64,000 nucleotides of DNA, from NCBI GenBank assembly GCA_018389105.1, contig JACATO010001096.1, forward strand, positions 310,001-374,000. Direction: 5' to 3'. Of the stretch, positions 25,591 to 38,579 are shown piece by piece (position 1 is the first letter of the stretch; the number at the start of each line of letters is the position of its first letter). The position numbers and the translations under genes are program-made. Under the pieces are notes generated by a model that worked only from the letters and a program-made list of their open reading frames with translations, was not told the origin of the DNA and did not search any database. The DNA comes from Nautilus pompilius (lineage: Eukaryota > Mollusca > Cephalopoda > Nautilida > Nautilidae).

Positions 25591-28500
25591 CGTAATTCCG
25601 TGGGTCCGGGTGTCATTTCTGTACCTAACAAGTCTGCGATTTACATTCCTTTCGTGAACACTTTTCGCCGAGCCATGCGTCGAGTGTAGTCAAATTTATG
25701 CAAATAAAACTGAATTGTACGTTGGTATCTTTTCGGTATATAGTGTTAAAGCATTCAGGCCGCGTTGCCCTGACAACCAACTTTTCCGTTCTACAAAAAT
25801 CTCAAGCTCAGTCGCAAAGACGTCTTTCTAGTAACGGAATATTCTTCCCAAAATTAATGAGTAAACTTTGAAATCTTAGTACTATAATGCTGTAAATACT
25901 TACGACAGATAATTATTCGTTTACCATGAATAATTAAAAAAACGATGTGTCAACAAAGAGCATTTATTTATAAATATTTTTATTTTTTATACAAAATATT
26001 GTGCTATATAAATGTAAATATACCCATTTAACTGCCAAGGCAAGAATTACTTTAAATAACTTTCTATAAAGCCTATATTTTTCGCATTTGCTAAACACGT
26101 GTTTTCTATCCTTTATTTAAAAACTGCCGTCTCATAACTCTCTGTAATTAAAAGAAATTGTAGGGTGAGTAGAGCTGCAAATAGCCGAAACTGTCAGCAT
26201 AACATATACATAAGAGAAACAGGAGTAAAGATCTTAAAATATTTGTCTAGCATTTGCTTTTTCAACATGAATATGACACCCTGCAATGGACTTGTTGGTT
26301 TCAACTTCACTCTCTGTGAATTTGTCAAGCTCAAGGAAAAGCGGAATGCTGACAGACACCATTTGGAACAGTATCTTAGATCAAAAAATCGTTTTTGTCT
26401 GCCAAGATAAAATCCGCAAGCACTGTTTGGCTTAAGAAGCCTGACAACTTAATTTCTTTGAAGTAAACCCATGATCAGGCTTTTCTCACATGTAGTTAAT
26501 TCGAATAACGTGCATTTTGCTGACTCATCAAACCTCGTGTGGTAATTTGAATATCGTCGCAATCTATTAGAATTTTACAGCTCGTTTTTTGGGTTAAAAA
26601 GATGAACCAAATTTAGTTTTGTTTCTGGAAGAGATTCAGGTCATTAAAGCATCAAATTTTAAAAAAAAATTGTGGAAGCCGTGGAAAAATGTTGTAACAA
26701 CATTATATTAGAGGTTGTACTTTCAAAACATGAAAACACTAAGCCAAGTTGAGATTGGTTTAGGGTTATCGTAGTTTTATTAGTGTTATAATAGAATTAA
26801 CTTTCCATTTCACATAATAACTTATGGAATCTTTAAACCTAGCTCCAGAATTCACAATCCTGTCAAAAACCTTTTTACTGGGAGGTCCATTCTACATTCC
26901 TAGAACGTTTGAGAGGTAAACACGGTCTCTTCGTAATTGTTAGTTCCCTCAGGCTGTCTGAGTGCACGCACAATCAGGCTCATCTTCCAGAATTATTTCT
27001 TCAGGTGGAACTTTTTCTTGCTGTTTACCAGCTCGTGGTTGTTTAGTCGCCAGTGTAAATTATTGGCTGCTTTATCTTGTTGGACTATGCTTCTTCTTCT
27101 TGTTGGATCCTCTCTGAGATGGGAACAACTTGTTTACCTGCCCCTCTCTAAAACGGAAGATGGATACCAGGGGATGTCTGCTTGGCTTTGTACCATCGTT
27201 TCTGATTATTAAAGAATTAGAACTCGTTAGAAATTCAAACATGAGACTCTTTTTATCTTTGGAATGAACTGTTATCATTCATTGGAGAGCTGGGGGATTT
27301 TTTAAAAAAATGTTTGGCTGGGATTAGTTAATGAAGGAAAAGTTTATCATTTACTCCATCAAATGATTCAGGTAGTGAGTGGATTGCTCTGTTTGAAGGT
27401 AACTGCTCTAAATAAATCATAAAGTCATCTCGCCATCCGTCTTTTCCTTTGCGCAGGTTAAAATACAAAATATAATGGTGGGATTAAAACTGACGGTGTA
27501 AATCTTCATTCATAATTATTAATTTGCCTCAACCCTGAACCTTTCTTGGAACTTTTAGTTTAAAATAAGCTCGGCAGACATACGATGTATCTTCAAGACT
27601 CTGTTGCTTGTCTGAATCGTACTCGAGTTGTGCCTTGCAAGGTCACTAATTCTTAAACTCGGCCTTTTCCATTGCTCTAGGTTTTGATACTAAGTCAGCA
27701 TAATTTTTGGAAAACCTTTATGGTATCGACATGATATCTTAGTAAAGTCCGACTCAGTTGTGTACCAATAAAACGTACAGCAAACTATCACATTTTCGTA
27801 CTTTAATAAATGCATCTTTTTTCTTCTGATCTTATTCGAAAAAAAGCAAATAGTTTCACATGTGTGTGACTCAGAACGATGATTAGAGCCAGGTGTAGAG
27901 CAGCGATCCATCTTGGCTTATCACCTTCGCGTCTTTTTATATCGGTAAACGGTCGAATGAGCTGAAAACCACACTTTTTAACGCATTGAACAGACAGACT
28001 TGATTTTCAGTTAATGGATGCTGGTTTACCTGGCATGAGATAATCTATGGAAATTTATCTCTACGCCTGAGGTTTTTAGCAGAGCAAAACCTAAATAAAG
28101 CGGACTTGTAGTGGACATTATTGCTGAACGGGTTCGCTTAGAACAAGGTTTTTGGTTGTCATGACTTGGTGACGTCACGCTTTAGTACTGGATTAGCGAT
28201 GTCTGCAAGCCGTGTGCGTGGATTGAACCTCATCTGGCGAACAGTGCCTACTTTGGCTTATTCTGTGACTATTCATGGCCATCGTGGTCGATGGTTAGCT
28301 ACTCTTGTTTGCTGACAAAAATTAACAACGATTTTATATGCACTGTCTCATCTGCGAATCGAGGATTTTGCGTTACCTGTCTCTCACCTCGTGAGTTTCC
28401 AGTCAGGTAACTTCGCGCAGACTCTGATCGTTAACCTTCTGCGAGCTCTCCATTGTTTCGGAACATGGTTTTTCTAGCCTAAGCGCACGGCCTTCTGGGT

Positions 28501-28671
28501 AACATAAGCTGTTCCATTATTCACCTGCATCTGCATGGGTTTTCGGTATATTCTGGCAGGACTCAGTATATAAATACTGCGATGTAACAATACGGAAATC
28601 TCTCTTTAAAAAAAATAAGCGTGTGATGCAAAAATACACATACATCAGGTATTATAGATATTTCCAGACTT
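25591..28671. other. No gene recognised
   Basis: This is AT-rich, with a TGACGTCA palindrome at 28170-28177. Open frames at 26165-26410 (+) and 26937-27212 (+) lack recognisable domains. Confidence 0.4.
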
Positions 28672-28944
28672 TCACCAAGCCGTTTTCGCAGTTCGTTCCT
28701 GTGGGTATCTAACCGGGAACATGGTTGGTTGATAAGGGCAGCGGTTACTTTCGGTCACAACAACCTGTAGAAAAAAATCATCCGGATGCGGCTGCAGTCC
28801 AGATCTGAAATATATCGGGATTTTTAATTGGCCTTTTTTTCCTTCTTTTAAGGAATGACAAATATATTTCTGAACATATGGATTGCAACTAAAAGTCTCT
28901 CTTTTTACCCGTTTCATTTCTTTAAGATCGGTCTCAGGCGACAT
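28672..28944 (-). other. Small ATG-initiated open frame, unrecognised
   Basis: A 90-codon minus-strand frame starts at a true ATG (28944-28942) and ends in TGA. It begins MSPETDLKEMKRVKRETF and is lysine-rich, then contains YFRSGLQPHPDDFF. The composition is plausible for a protein, but there is no known motif, signal peptide or supporting context. It may be chance. Confidence 0.18.
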
Positions 28945-28949
28945 TTAGG

Positions 28950-30730
28950 AAGAGGCTTTGACTATCGCTGGAACGCAAAAGTTGGGTGTTTTTCCTCCTC
29001 ATTCCCGCCTCCCACTCCGTCGCAGACTATATCCAACGGTAAACACCTCACTTCAAGGTAAAACGAAATTGTGAAAACAAAGAAGTAAATCCAATCAACG
29101 ATTAACGCCAAAAAGATGTCGGTTTTTCAAACGCTATTCGCTCTCTTTAATGCGAAGGACGATCGAGCGGATGTTTGCCAGAGGAACGCACGCTCAGCTC
29201 TTCAGGCTGCTCGCGAACGACGGCTTCCTGAAGAGGTTTCTTCGAAAATAGCCTTTTCCCATTTTAGTACTACTTAACGCGGTTACTAACATTCCAGTCC
29301 TAATTGTCTGGTCGATGGCCTACCCCCCCCTCTCTCTCTTGTAAAACACTCAATTTTAATTATTGGATATTCTCTAAATGTACTACGGCGCAAAGTTAAA
29401 ACAGGCTATCAGCTGACAGCTTAGTGCACTTTCCGTACCACGTCCCTTAGATCCATTTCAGGCTTCACCGGGCGCCAGACATTGAGGAATGGTATCTCTG
29501 CTGGGAATCGATTGAGGTGTTTGCCTGGTAATCGATTTTTTTTTAAAAAAAAGTCATAGTACCTGGAAGAATGATGAGTGGTTTGAGAAAGATGTATATG
29601 ATTGTGTTCAGTGTCCCAGAAGAATATGTTTAAGAAAGAAGCTTCCTCTCCACAAAGTTCCGCCACAAATCGTGTTTCCAAAGTCAACGCCAAGTCACGT
29701 GTGTGACTGTTAATCCGATCGCATATGGCCGTGTTGGCCTCGCAGTTATCAGGGTTCTAGCGGAGACCCCCCAAAAAACACCGATTTCCGGCCTCGTGCC
29801 TTCGACAATAGATTAAACAGAAAAAAAACATTACCGTCTGGGGTCTTGAAATGTCTCTGATTTTATTGCCATTGTCCCCCTTTTTTTTAACTTCCCGCTC
29901 GCAATAGCATCCTTGATCGTTCTTGCGTTTTCTTAATTCTGAAATCGTGTCCATAATAGCCTCCCGAAGCAAATGAGCCCCAGAAACGGCTTCTCCCGAC
30001 TCCCTCCAGTCTCCGTGAATACACCTCGCCAAATTACGACTGAACCCCACTGCGCGGTGCGCAACTTTACCAATCAGGAAAGCACTTCCTTCCTGCTAGC
30101 AACCTGCGTCCGGTGTTTACAAGAATTATTTTTTAACTCGTACACATCTTTACAGTAAACTATTAATTTTAATAAAAGTTAATTCTGTGTCATTTAATTT
30201 TGGTTTCCAATAAAACCCCTTCTTACTTTATCCTTTTGTGTTATCGTTGCTCGTTGAGATGTTTTATTATTAAATAAATTAATTTTGTTAAGGTTCCTCC
30301 TGAACTGACGCAAAAATTCCCACTCTAATACAATTTTAATTATCTCCGTAACAAATAAAAAACTCTAAATGTTTGATTGTTAAGAAATAAATTAGATCGA
30401 CTTTTACATTTTTTTCCTGATTACAAACAAATTGGAAAATATTAGCAGACACGGGTGTTTTTAATAAAAAGGTAGCTTTTCTTACGTCGGAGCCGTGGAG
30501 AGTAAATCAAAGACCTTTGTTCTATATTTTGTTTGCTATAATTTTTTATAAAAATTACATTTTAGTTTTATTATTATTATTAAAGTTATTATTGAAGCTA
30601 CTGCTGTTGTACCTAATCATTTCATATTGATATAATAACAGCAGGTTTTTTAAAAAAATTTTAAAGAACGTTTAACGTTTAAATGGACTGAAGTCATAGA
30701 AAAAGATGTAAATTTTTAGAATGTTTGTGC
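28950..30730. other. No gene recognised; short CT run
   Basis: A short CT run lies at about 29322-29339. The region at 30170-30690 is very AT-rich. Nothing else is supported. Confidence 0.4.
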
Positions 30731-30734
30731 AGAG

Positions 30735-30895
30735 ATAGCGAGAGATCTCTCGAGCGATCGCCATCTCTCGAAATCTCTCTCTCTCGAGCGCTCTCTTCAT
30801 CAGATCTCTCGGAATCTCTCCAAAGATTCTCGCGCTCGCCGCCTCTCTTCGATCTCTCTCTCGCTCGCTCTCTCTCTATCCGCGATCTCGAGAGA

Positions 30896-30932
<37 letters not shown>

Positions 30933-30959
30933 GATCTCTCTCTCTCTCTCTCTCTCCAT

Positions 30960-30997
<38 letters not shown>

Positions 30998-31006
30998 ATC
31001 TCTCTC

Positions 31007-31037
<31 letters not shown>

Positions 31038-31117
31038 TTTCATCTCTCTTCATCTCTCTCATCATCTCTCTCTCTCTTCATCTCTCTCATCATCTCTCTC
31101 TCTCTCTTCATCTCTCT

Positions 31118-31165
<48 letters not shown>

Positions 31166-31168
31166 AAG
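30735..31168 (+). repeat. Long (TC)n microsatellite with interruptions
   Basis: About 430 bases of TC dinucleotides. The 5' third is interrupted by CGA, GATCG and CATC units; the 3' two thirds are interrupted by regular TTCATC or CATCATC spacers. A perfect 14-base palindrome CGAGAGATCTCTCG lies near its start. Both strands are open for over 120 codons because of the repeat. The polypurine/polypyrimidine tract could form triplex DNA. Confidence 0.95.
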
Positions 31169-31169
31169 T

Positions 31170-33713
31170 ATACAAATATACCTTATTAATTCTTCCTTCT
31201 ATCTTCGCTTTCTTCTTACTCAGCAATATTAAATTGAAAACTTACAGAACTTCGAACTCCTCTCTAAATAATGCTTCTCTAGTGCAAGCCCAAAACAGAA
31301 GCGATCAAATATTGACACTGTGTTAACCGGCAAATGTACACAAGCTTAGTTGTTGTTAGTCCTTTTTTATGGGAGAGAAAAAAAAATGATTTAAATTTAG
31401 TTTATTTATTGTGTCTTTCGATTCATCGCCAGCGCCTTCAGGAAGTCGTGTTTTTTGGCCGGGATCTGTTCCCGAAGGTGCCGGGTCATTCAAGAGCGGA
31501 ACTGAAGTGAAAAACGAGGGAGCGACTAAAAGTGCTTATTTGCTTGCTTTTTGTGCCATTTCTTGTTATTTCCCCACAAGATCAGTGGCCGTATAAAATA
31601 AAAGAAACTCCATTTAGTACGCAAAGAGGAAGGGCAAATACAAGGACTTCTATTTTTCTGATCTGACGTAAATATATTAAATCCTAATCTCATGGTAGAA
31701 GTCGTTACCGTGACAAAGGGTGTGTTGTTGTTATTTTTGTTGATGGGTTTTTTTTTTTCAATTTACCTTATTTAAATGTAATATTGTATAGACAGCCGAA
31801 AGAAGCAGCAGTTATTAAGGTCTTCCTGGATATAACCAGCTGAACAGAGGAAGAGACTTTTTACGACGTGGCGTAGCGAGGCTAACACACACACACACAC
31901 TGATCCGCCATAATGACATGGAAGCCTGCCAGTTACTGCAGTAGTTTAGTTTGTTGAGAAAGACGACAAATCACTACAATAAATAAACCGAAATTTTAAA
32001 TCGCAGCCTGGTCCAGGTTCTCCTATGTCCGTGTGAGAGTACCTTTAACTCCATCATTTCCGCTGGAGTTTGACAGCTGCTGATACTGATCATCCAGATG
32101 TTCCACGGTTGCTCGATCATATGCTGCTTGCATGACTTAAAGTAATGTCTCGGGGAAGGACAACTCTAACGATAGCCGTCAGTAGACGTATTCTTGGCAG
32201 AAACATGAATAAGAAACTGCTACGTCGGTCAGCACAAGCAGAGGACGTATCTGTGGCGTGTAGAGTCGGCCTCGATCTGGACGACATTCCACGCTTCTTT
32301 CAACTCCTAGCTAAGAAACCACTGGTCAGTAAGCGTCAGAGAACTCTGCAGAGGTGGTAGAGCAAGCGGAGAAGATGGTATAGGTAGGCAGCAAACGTGA
32401 ACTGTTAGAGTATTAAGCCAAGATAAAGCAGGAATAGTCTGAGCTGTTTGAAACAGTGACTGTTCCGCTGTTCAAAATGGCAATATTATTTACATGGTTC
32501 ACTAGCTGGGCCGCGTAACAGGGTTGGCAGTTGTAATCAGCTATACTAAAACACTTACGAAATGTGCTTTTTGGGAGCGAAAAGGGGCGACACAAAGTGA
32601 GCTGATTGGTCTCTTTACATCAAACAACTACAAACATTCTTCGCAAAAATACTCATCGCTCTCCGTGAACTGATGGGGAAATTTACTGTAAGGTCTGAAC
32701 CGAAAATAATTAGTCTATTCCTTGCCTTCTGTGCCGTGTACAACAGCTGATATGCTGGAGTCAGCTCATTTACTTCACCGTAATAAATCAGTCGCCAAAT
32801 TAGCGGAAAATTGTTTATGAGAGAAGGGAGCCAAAGGTCCAGCGACTGCGTCCAGTCGGCCGGTTGCGTACGTGATTTCTCTTCTCAAAGACCGATTTTA
32901 ACATTATGTTAGGTACACCTCATGTACATAAAGACCTATGTATCGATTTAAACTTCCATTAACGAGCTTTGATGTCAGCGGAAGCTCAGTTAAAAAGACA
33001 ACGACGGCCGTCTGGACAGATCAGGGACCAACCAGCTCACGGTGGCAGATAAAGCTGCAGTAATGAATATGACTATCGGTGATACCAACACGGAGCTGTA
33101 CGCGTCCTGGCACCGAGCAAACCAGAAGATACGGCTGAGACGTTGTGTCGCCCGTTGCACGTGTATCCGTCGATGGCGTCGTATTAGAGGAATAGGCACC
33201 AACCAAGGTTATATTGGAGCGCGTGCTACAAGCAAGAATACTGCTGCAAAATGGTTGTCGAAATTTCATGGTTGCCAACTTTCCTGATGCTATTCTGCAG
33301 AGATCGAGCTGTTGAAATAAAAATTTTTTTTTTTTTTTTTTATTTTGGCAAGATTAAGAAAATATCGGTCCTCACGGAGGGCTGTACACGTCTAGACAAT
33401 CAGGGGTCAGGGATTCCGCCATGAAACGGTCAGCAGTCTGACGGTGCCTTGGAAATGGCACTGCGACGAACAGCGTCTGCATCATCTCTCTTCGAACCAT
33501 CCTGATGGCCTGGACCACCTCGTTTGGTATTAAATGATGCCTGTGCGTGACCGTTTTATAGAAAAATGGCCGTGAGTCGGATACAAAAATGGGCGCGATT
33601 AAGTAGAAATGATTCGCACGTGAGCTTCCATGGTCACTTATTCCCGCCCGGAAAGGGTTACTATAACATTCTATGGCATGTTTAGGTTTATTTCCACAAT
33701 GTAACAGTTTTTA
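31170..33713. other. No gene recognised
   Basis: Contains a short (CA)n at about 31889-31902 and a poly-T run at about 33327-33343. The plus-strand frame 32145-32360 is arginine-rich but matches nothing I know. Confidence 0.4.
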
Positions 33714-33741
33714 AATAATAATAAATAATATAATAATAATA

Positions 33742-33787
<46 letters not shown>
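33714..33787 (+). repeat. (AAT)n microsatellite
   Basis: About 75 bases of AAT triplets with AT-only interruptions near the start. It is the same motif family as the repeats at 19601 and 52845. Confidence 0.9.
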
Positions 33788-33789
33788 TT

Positions 33790-36700
33790 GTATAAAATGT
33801 ATACAAACACAACAAAAACGTAGTTATCTAAAGTGTAAGTTTTTTTTATTATTTTTAAAAATGTGTGTACTTACTGACACAACAGTTCGCTATAAGCGGG
33901 GCAGGGTACGTTCAGAGTGACGTCAGTAAACCTCTCTCTCGAGTCGCACTAACTGTTCTTGGTCTACATAGCGATCTGACAGCCCACTTACGTATTACAA
34001 TGATAAAGAACCGCCTCAGCTTCGTTACAAGACAAAGAAATGTAACTTACGAATGCAGAAACTACATTTGTTTTTAAATGTTAAATTTAGTTTTATTTAT
34101 CTTCGGACATTCGAAACCAAAGAATACGACCTTCGTAACATCTTCGGAGTTTTCCTTGCATGTGACGTCACAGACTGTCGCCACAGGGGGGGCTGCCGGC
34201 CCGAGCGGAATCGATCGGGGGCATTCATAGTTAGTGAGATAATTCCTGACAGACCGCCCCACCGGCCTCCGTACCCTTTTCTCGGCTGGCTTCCTAGGTC
34301 ACGTGTCTTCCTATAAAGTGGGAGGGGCTCATAATTGATATTTGACTTCGTTGGCAACTTAGAATTTAAAAAAAATTTTTAAATTTGAAATGTAGGGTTA
34401 AATTAACCCTTCTTCTCCAAGTTCACCAAGATACCATCACGAAAGAGGGTCGGGTGGGTACAAGCCCCGCCCGAGCCACGTGCTCGCGGTTCAGAACCTG
34501 CCCACGCGTCCGGAACGAGACGGTACCGAGGACGTGTGGCCCCCGTGTCAGCGGCATACGTAGGTGTGAACTGCGTTCCCCTTTGATTTAGTAGTACCCC
34601 TAGAATGACGAACACAGGGTTTGAAACAAGGTTATAACAATCGTTTGTTAGCGGAATGAATGGCGAGAAGTCGGGGACTACGCAAGAAGGTGAAAGGAAT
34701 TTCCATCCCTAATAGTTGAGTAATGGCCTCCACAAAGAGGAACAGACCAGACCCACTCAACCCCTTCTGGTCTGAGTCTCTATCGTTAGACTGTTGTGAC
34801 GTTGTCTGGCAAGACGGAATCGCTACCCCCTTCCAATCAAAGAAAGATGCTAAAACTATTGATCGAGCGCAAGCGTTTTGACTGAAGCAACCAATGAATT
34901 TAAATACTGCAGAAACAAGAGATTAGGAGACACCCAATAGTGAGAGTAAGATAACAGTCTCAGTCCACCCTCACCACCTGTCATCACTCGAAAACGACAG
35001 GAAACGAAGAGGTAATGATATGCCATTTGGTAGGATTAACAGAAGGCCCACGAAGGTGATCATCACGACTGTCTAAAATATGGCACCAGGAAAATTCAGG
35101 ATTAGCAGTTAAACGTCTATGTAGTCAAAGAGGCAGTACTGTAACTTGAAAGCGTTCCAAACTTTACCCCGAAAGAAAAACCCAATTCATGGAAATTAAA
35201 GGCCAGATAAGAACGTGGAAAACAAAATAGATATCTATGATGGTAACCTTTCAGATAGGAAGCGTGGCTCAGTGGCTGTTCAAAGAAGAGTTGATAACCT
35301 TGATGAAGGCGGCCCGGATGGAGAGAGGGGAAAGGAGAGAATAAAACAAAAATTAATGACAACGTACTCAAGCCTGTCCAGAAATAACCATAAACACACG
35401 GTGAAAGATAGGCTCAGACTCTAACATGCTCACAAACTTAATAAGATAACTCAAAAGACAGACCTAGTACTTAAGTCTCTTTTTTTATACAGCAAAGAAA
35501 AACTTCTGGTGGGAACAAACGCAGCTCTCCAAGATCTACACCACGTGAAGATAGTGTCTGGAATCTTTATGTCAGTCAGTGAAGGCGAAGTAACATTTAC
35601 TGTTGAGACGTACGCAAAAGGGTGATGTCCGAACCGGTCTCGGCTAGTTCGCGTTCTGCTTTTTCTGTAGCAATTTAGACAAAGTAATGAGGACATCTCT
35701 AGTGCTCACATGGATGACCTGTTATCTGTGGAAAGGCTGGTTGTCGTTTTCCATCTAACTGTGAATTTAGTTTTCGATTTTGTTAATAAAGAAATCTTGC
35801 CGAGACATAATCATAAAATGAAACAAGCCGGAATAACGGAAAAGATATTAATTCAGAATCTGTCAGGGTTTATTATTAACGTCCCACTACATCTTTATTG
35901 TCGTTTACTTTGTTTTTTTTTTACGTTAATCTGTCATTCGAGAAATACTTTTGAGGAATTATTATTTTAGAAATGAATTAAACGTGTTTTTGTTTCCACA
36001 AATCTGATAAAGCTGAATACTGATTAAATGTTGCTTCAATTTATAATTTATTCTGTACTTAGCGATCCGTTATTTTCAGTAAAAAATCTAAATGGGATTC
36101 TGTCTTTTAACAACGTGTTTTAGAATTAGTTCGTTGTAAGCTATAACTAATTTTTAGTACGTAACCACTTATCGTCAAGTGAAAGCAGTCCGTGGCTCTG
36201 CTAAATGGTTCTCGGCAAGCCGACACGTGACCGCGAGACCTCTGTGATGTTAGCAGCCAAAATTAAATGACGTAATTACGAGGGAATGCTTGGATCTCAC
36301 ATGACGCCGCCATCCTCGTTCACCACGGGACAAGTCGGATGTTTCCACACGTGGTCATGGCCTCTGATCAACAGGCCGGACGTGTTTGCTCGCTCAGTGG
36401 TGCCCTCCCTCCACTTGGCACACACGCAGGGGAAAGCCTTCAGCTGAACTCCAGTTCTATTCGGCTGTTGGAGTAAAGGTCGTCGACGAACCATTCTGCC
36501 AGGTCTGTTCCCAGCAGCACTGGCCTCTTTGCCGCACACACCAGCAGTAGTTATCACTAGGTAACCAACCCTCTAATGGTTTTCTTTCATTGCGGCTCCC
36601 AGTCTAAAGAAGACTGGATTAGTTTAGAGCAACGAAGAGCATATTAATTTAGCTTGAAGACAGGCGATGTGGAAATGGTCTGTCGTATCTATTAGCAATA

Positions 36701-38307
36701 ATAGGCGATGATGTTTATTACAAATATTTCTTTCTTCACTACATTAAAATCGGCTAATATTGCCAAGTGCTAAGAACGCCAAATAAATCTATTTAATGGT
36801 TTGATATGTTATGTTTTGGTGCTTTTGAATAAATATACATCGCACATTTTCTCCAGCGGTATTAATAAATGTTACTTGTAAAACAGCACAAATACATCAT
36901 AGAAGAGCAAAGTATTTTTTTTAAATTTACTTGAAGAACCTTTACGTGGACGATAATCCTGCAGGAACTTTAACTTTTGCTTTACATCTCAAAGAACCTG
37001 CGCGTTCACTAAAATATATATTATTTTTAAAAAGTATTTATTTAGTTAATAATTATTTTCTTTATTTTAAAATTAACTTCTTGTCAAAAGATCATAAATT
37101 AGAGCGATTAAAACAAATGCAAGTAAAACGCTCGCTTGAGATCTTCTTTGCCTGCCGAGCCTCGTTTCCATATCCAGAAGGAGAGAACTCTGTAAAGTGG
37201 CCGAATAGTAGACTCCAGAACAAGTTTTGTACTCAGTCAGGTGGAGTCCTTCCACTTTCATTAAACTGAAAAAAGACGATTGCAGCTACAAATAAAAACG
37301 TGAGTTGGACGCTTGCTTCTAATGGATCGCTCCAGAGAATTTCCCGCTTTGGTTCTTAATCGATAGTTTAATTGATTTTTGTCCTTAACCCGCCTTCAAT
37401 ACGATCAACGCGTGTCGTACGTAAGAGAAGGAATGATACTTCTGGAGACGGGGTCAATCGCCAAACCCTACAATCTCCAGAACATCAGCATACGGAATCT
37501 GAGCACCGGTGCTCGTGCGGGACACGGCACAAACATATATCAAGGAACTGCACCAGAGTTAGAAATAAATTGACTTTCCTGTCTTGGAAAACATCCGGAT
37601 TGCCAAAAATAAGCGACCATGTAACTTAAAAAAAAAAACATTTTAAAGAGATTATTGTGCGATTAACTTCTTACATCAGAATATCTGATGTCTTGATAAT
37701 AAAAAATAAACATACTTAAACCTTACAAATTCATTAGGAATTATTATTCCCATCTACCTTTGAGCAAGCGGATGAGAAACTTCTTTAAGGTTGTTTGGGA
37801 GCAAATGACACCCGCCATTCTGTCTGTTCAGCCAACCGTTTTCAAGTAAATTGGCACAAATACGAAGCTGATTTAGCTGCTCGATAGCCAACCATGTATC
37901 CTGCTGGTCATTAATTTTGTTCATGAGCAAGGAAACATGTCTGGAGTGAGCAGACAGGGTTTATAAAGCAAATGATTAAACTCTCTAACTACGTAATTAC
38001 GAATAGTAATGATAAAATATTATCGTCCGTGGATTTACCTAATTGTCTGGCCGTACAAAGATTTCTCTCATTTGTAGGGGGGGGGTTAAACATCTCTCAA
38101 AGTTTCGCGAAAAATGGATTCATAGTTGTCAATGCACCAAAGATCTCTTTTTGAGTTTCTATGTGATGTCGCAAGACAGAAATAATGGCAACGTTCCGAC
38201 GTCAGGGTTGTCTCCCTTTTGCGCTTCAGCAGCAGCGACGCACGGCCCGCTATATCCAGAGTTGCTGTCAGGACGTCCCCACTGCTAAAGTAGGCTTTCG
38301 GTGGTTG
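33790..38307. other. No gene recognised; two CRE palindromes
   Basis: TGACGTCA occurs at 33918-33925 and 34163-34170. The block at 34140-34600 is GC- and CpG-rich with overlapping frames on both strands. An ATG-led plus-strand frame at 35710-35970 (MDDLLSVERLVVVFHL...) shows no known domain. Nothing firm can be annotated. Confidence 0.4.
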
Positions 38308-38577
38308 TCAGTCTCCATTCTCCAACTTACGAAATGTCTGTGTCCTTCTCTCGGCTTCCGAAAACTCGTGGCCAAGTACTGGGCGATCACTCCAGGGACA
38401 AGAAACGGTAGAATAATTATTCTTCGTCCTCTGCTCGACCTTTGGCAAAGATCTCTTCGTCGGTACTTGTTGGGCCGCGGCCTGACGCCTCGCCTCACGC
38501 ACCTTTTGTTCACGTTCATCCACATACAAAGTGTTTTGCAAGTATTCTTAGTCAAATGGTTACTTTTACGATGCTAA
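38308..38577 (-). other. Charged open frame, possible exon, unrecognised
   Basis: A minus-strand frame of about 85 residues is preceded by an acceptor-like GAGGAGTTTAG. It is rich in Arg, Glu and Gln (for example YVDEREQKVREARRQAAAQQ) and looks more like a soluble protein than the overlapping frames. All three overlapping frames on both strands are open in this CpG-rich block, so the signal may be compositional. Confidence 0.2.
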
Positions 38578-38579
38578 AC

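Noticed and set aside
30694..31189. Frames of 123 and 154 codons rich in Ser/Leu or Arg/Glu
   Set aside because: Products of a TC/GA microsatellite.
33416..33560. Minus-strand peptide pieces suggestive of a Tc1 N-terminal domain
   Set aside because: The resemblance rests on a few residues across stops; no conserved block could be confirmed.
35264..35330. A-box-like GTGGCTCAGTGGCTG
   Set aside because: No B-box or tRNA-like arm at a suitable distance.
37529..37629. Peptide RNKLTFLSWKTSGLP resembling the start of a LINE endonuclease
   Set aside because: A stop follows within about ten residues and no further endonuclease or reverse transcriptase motifs are present; likely chance.
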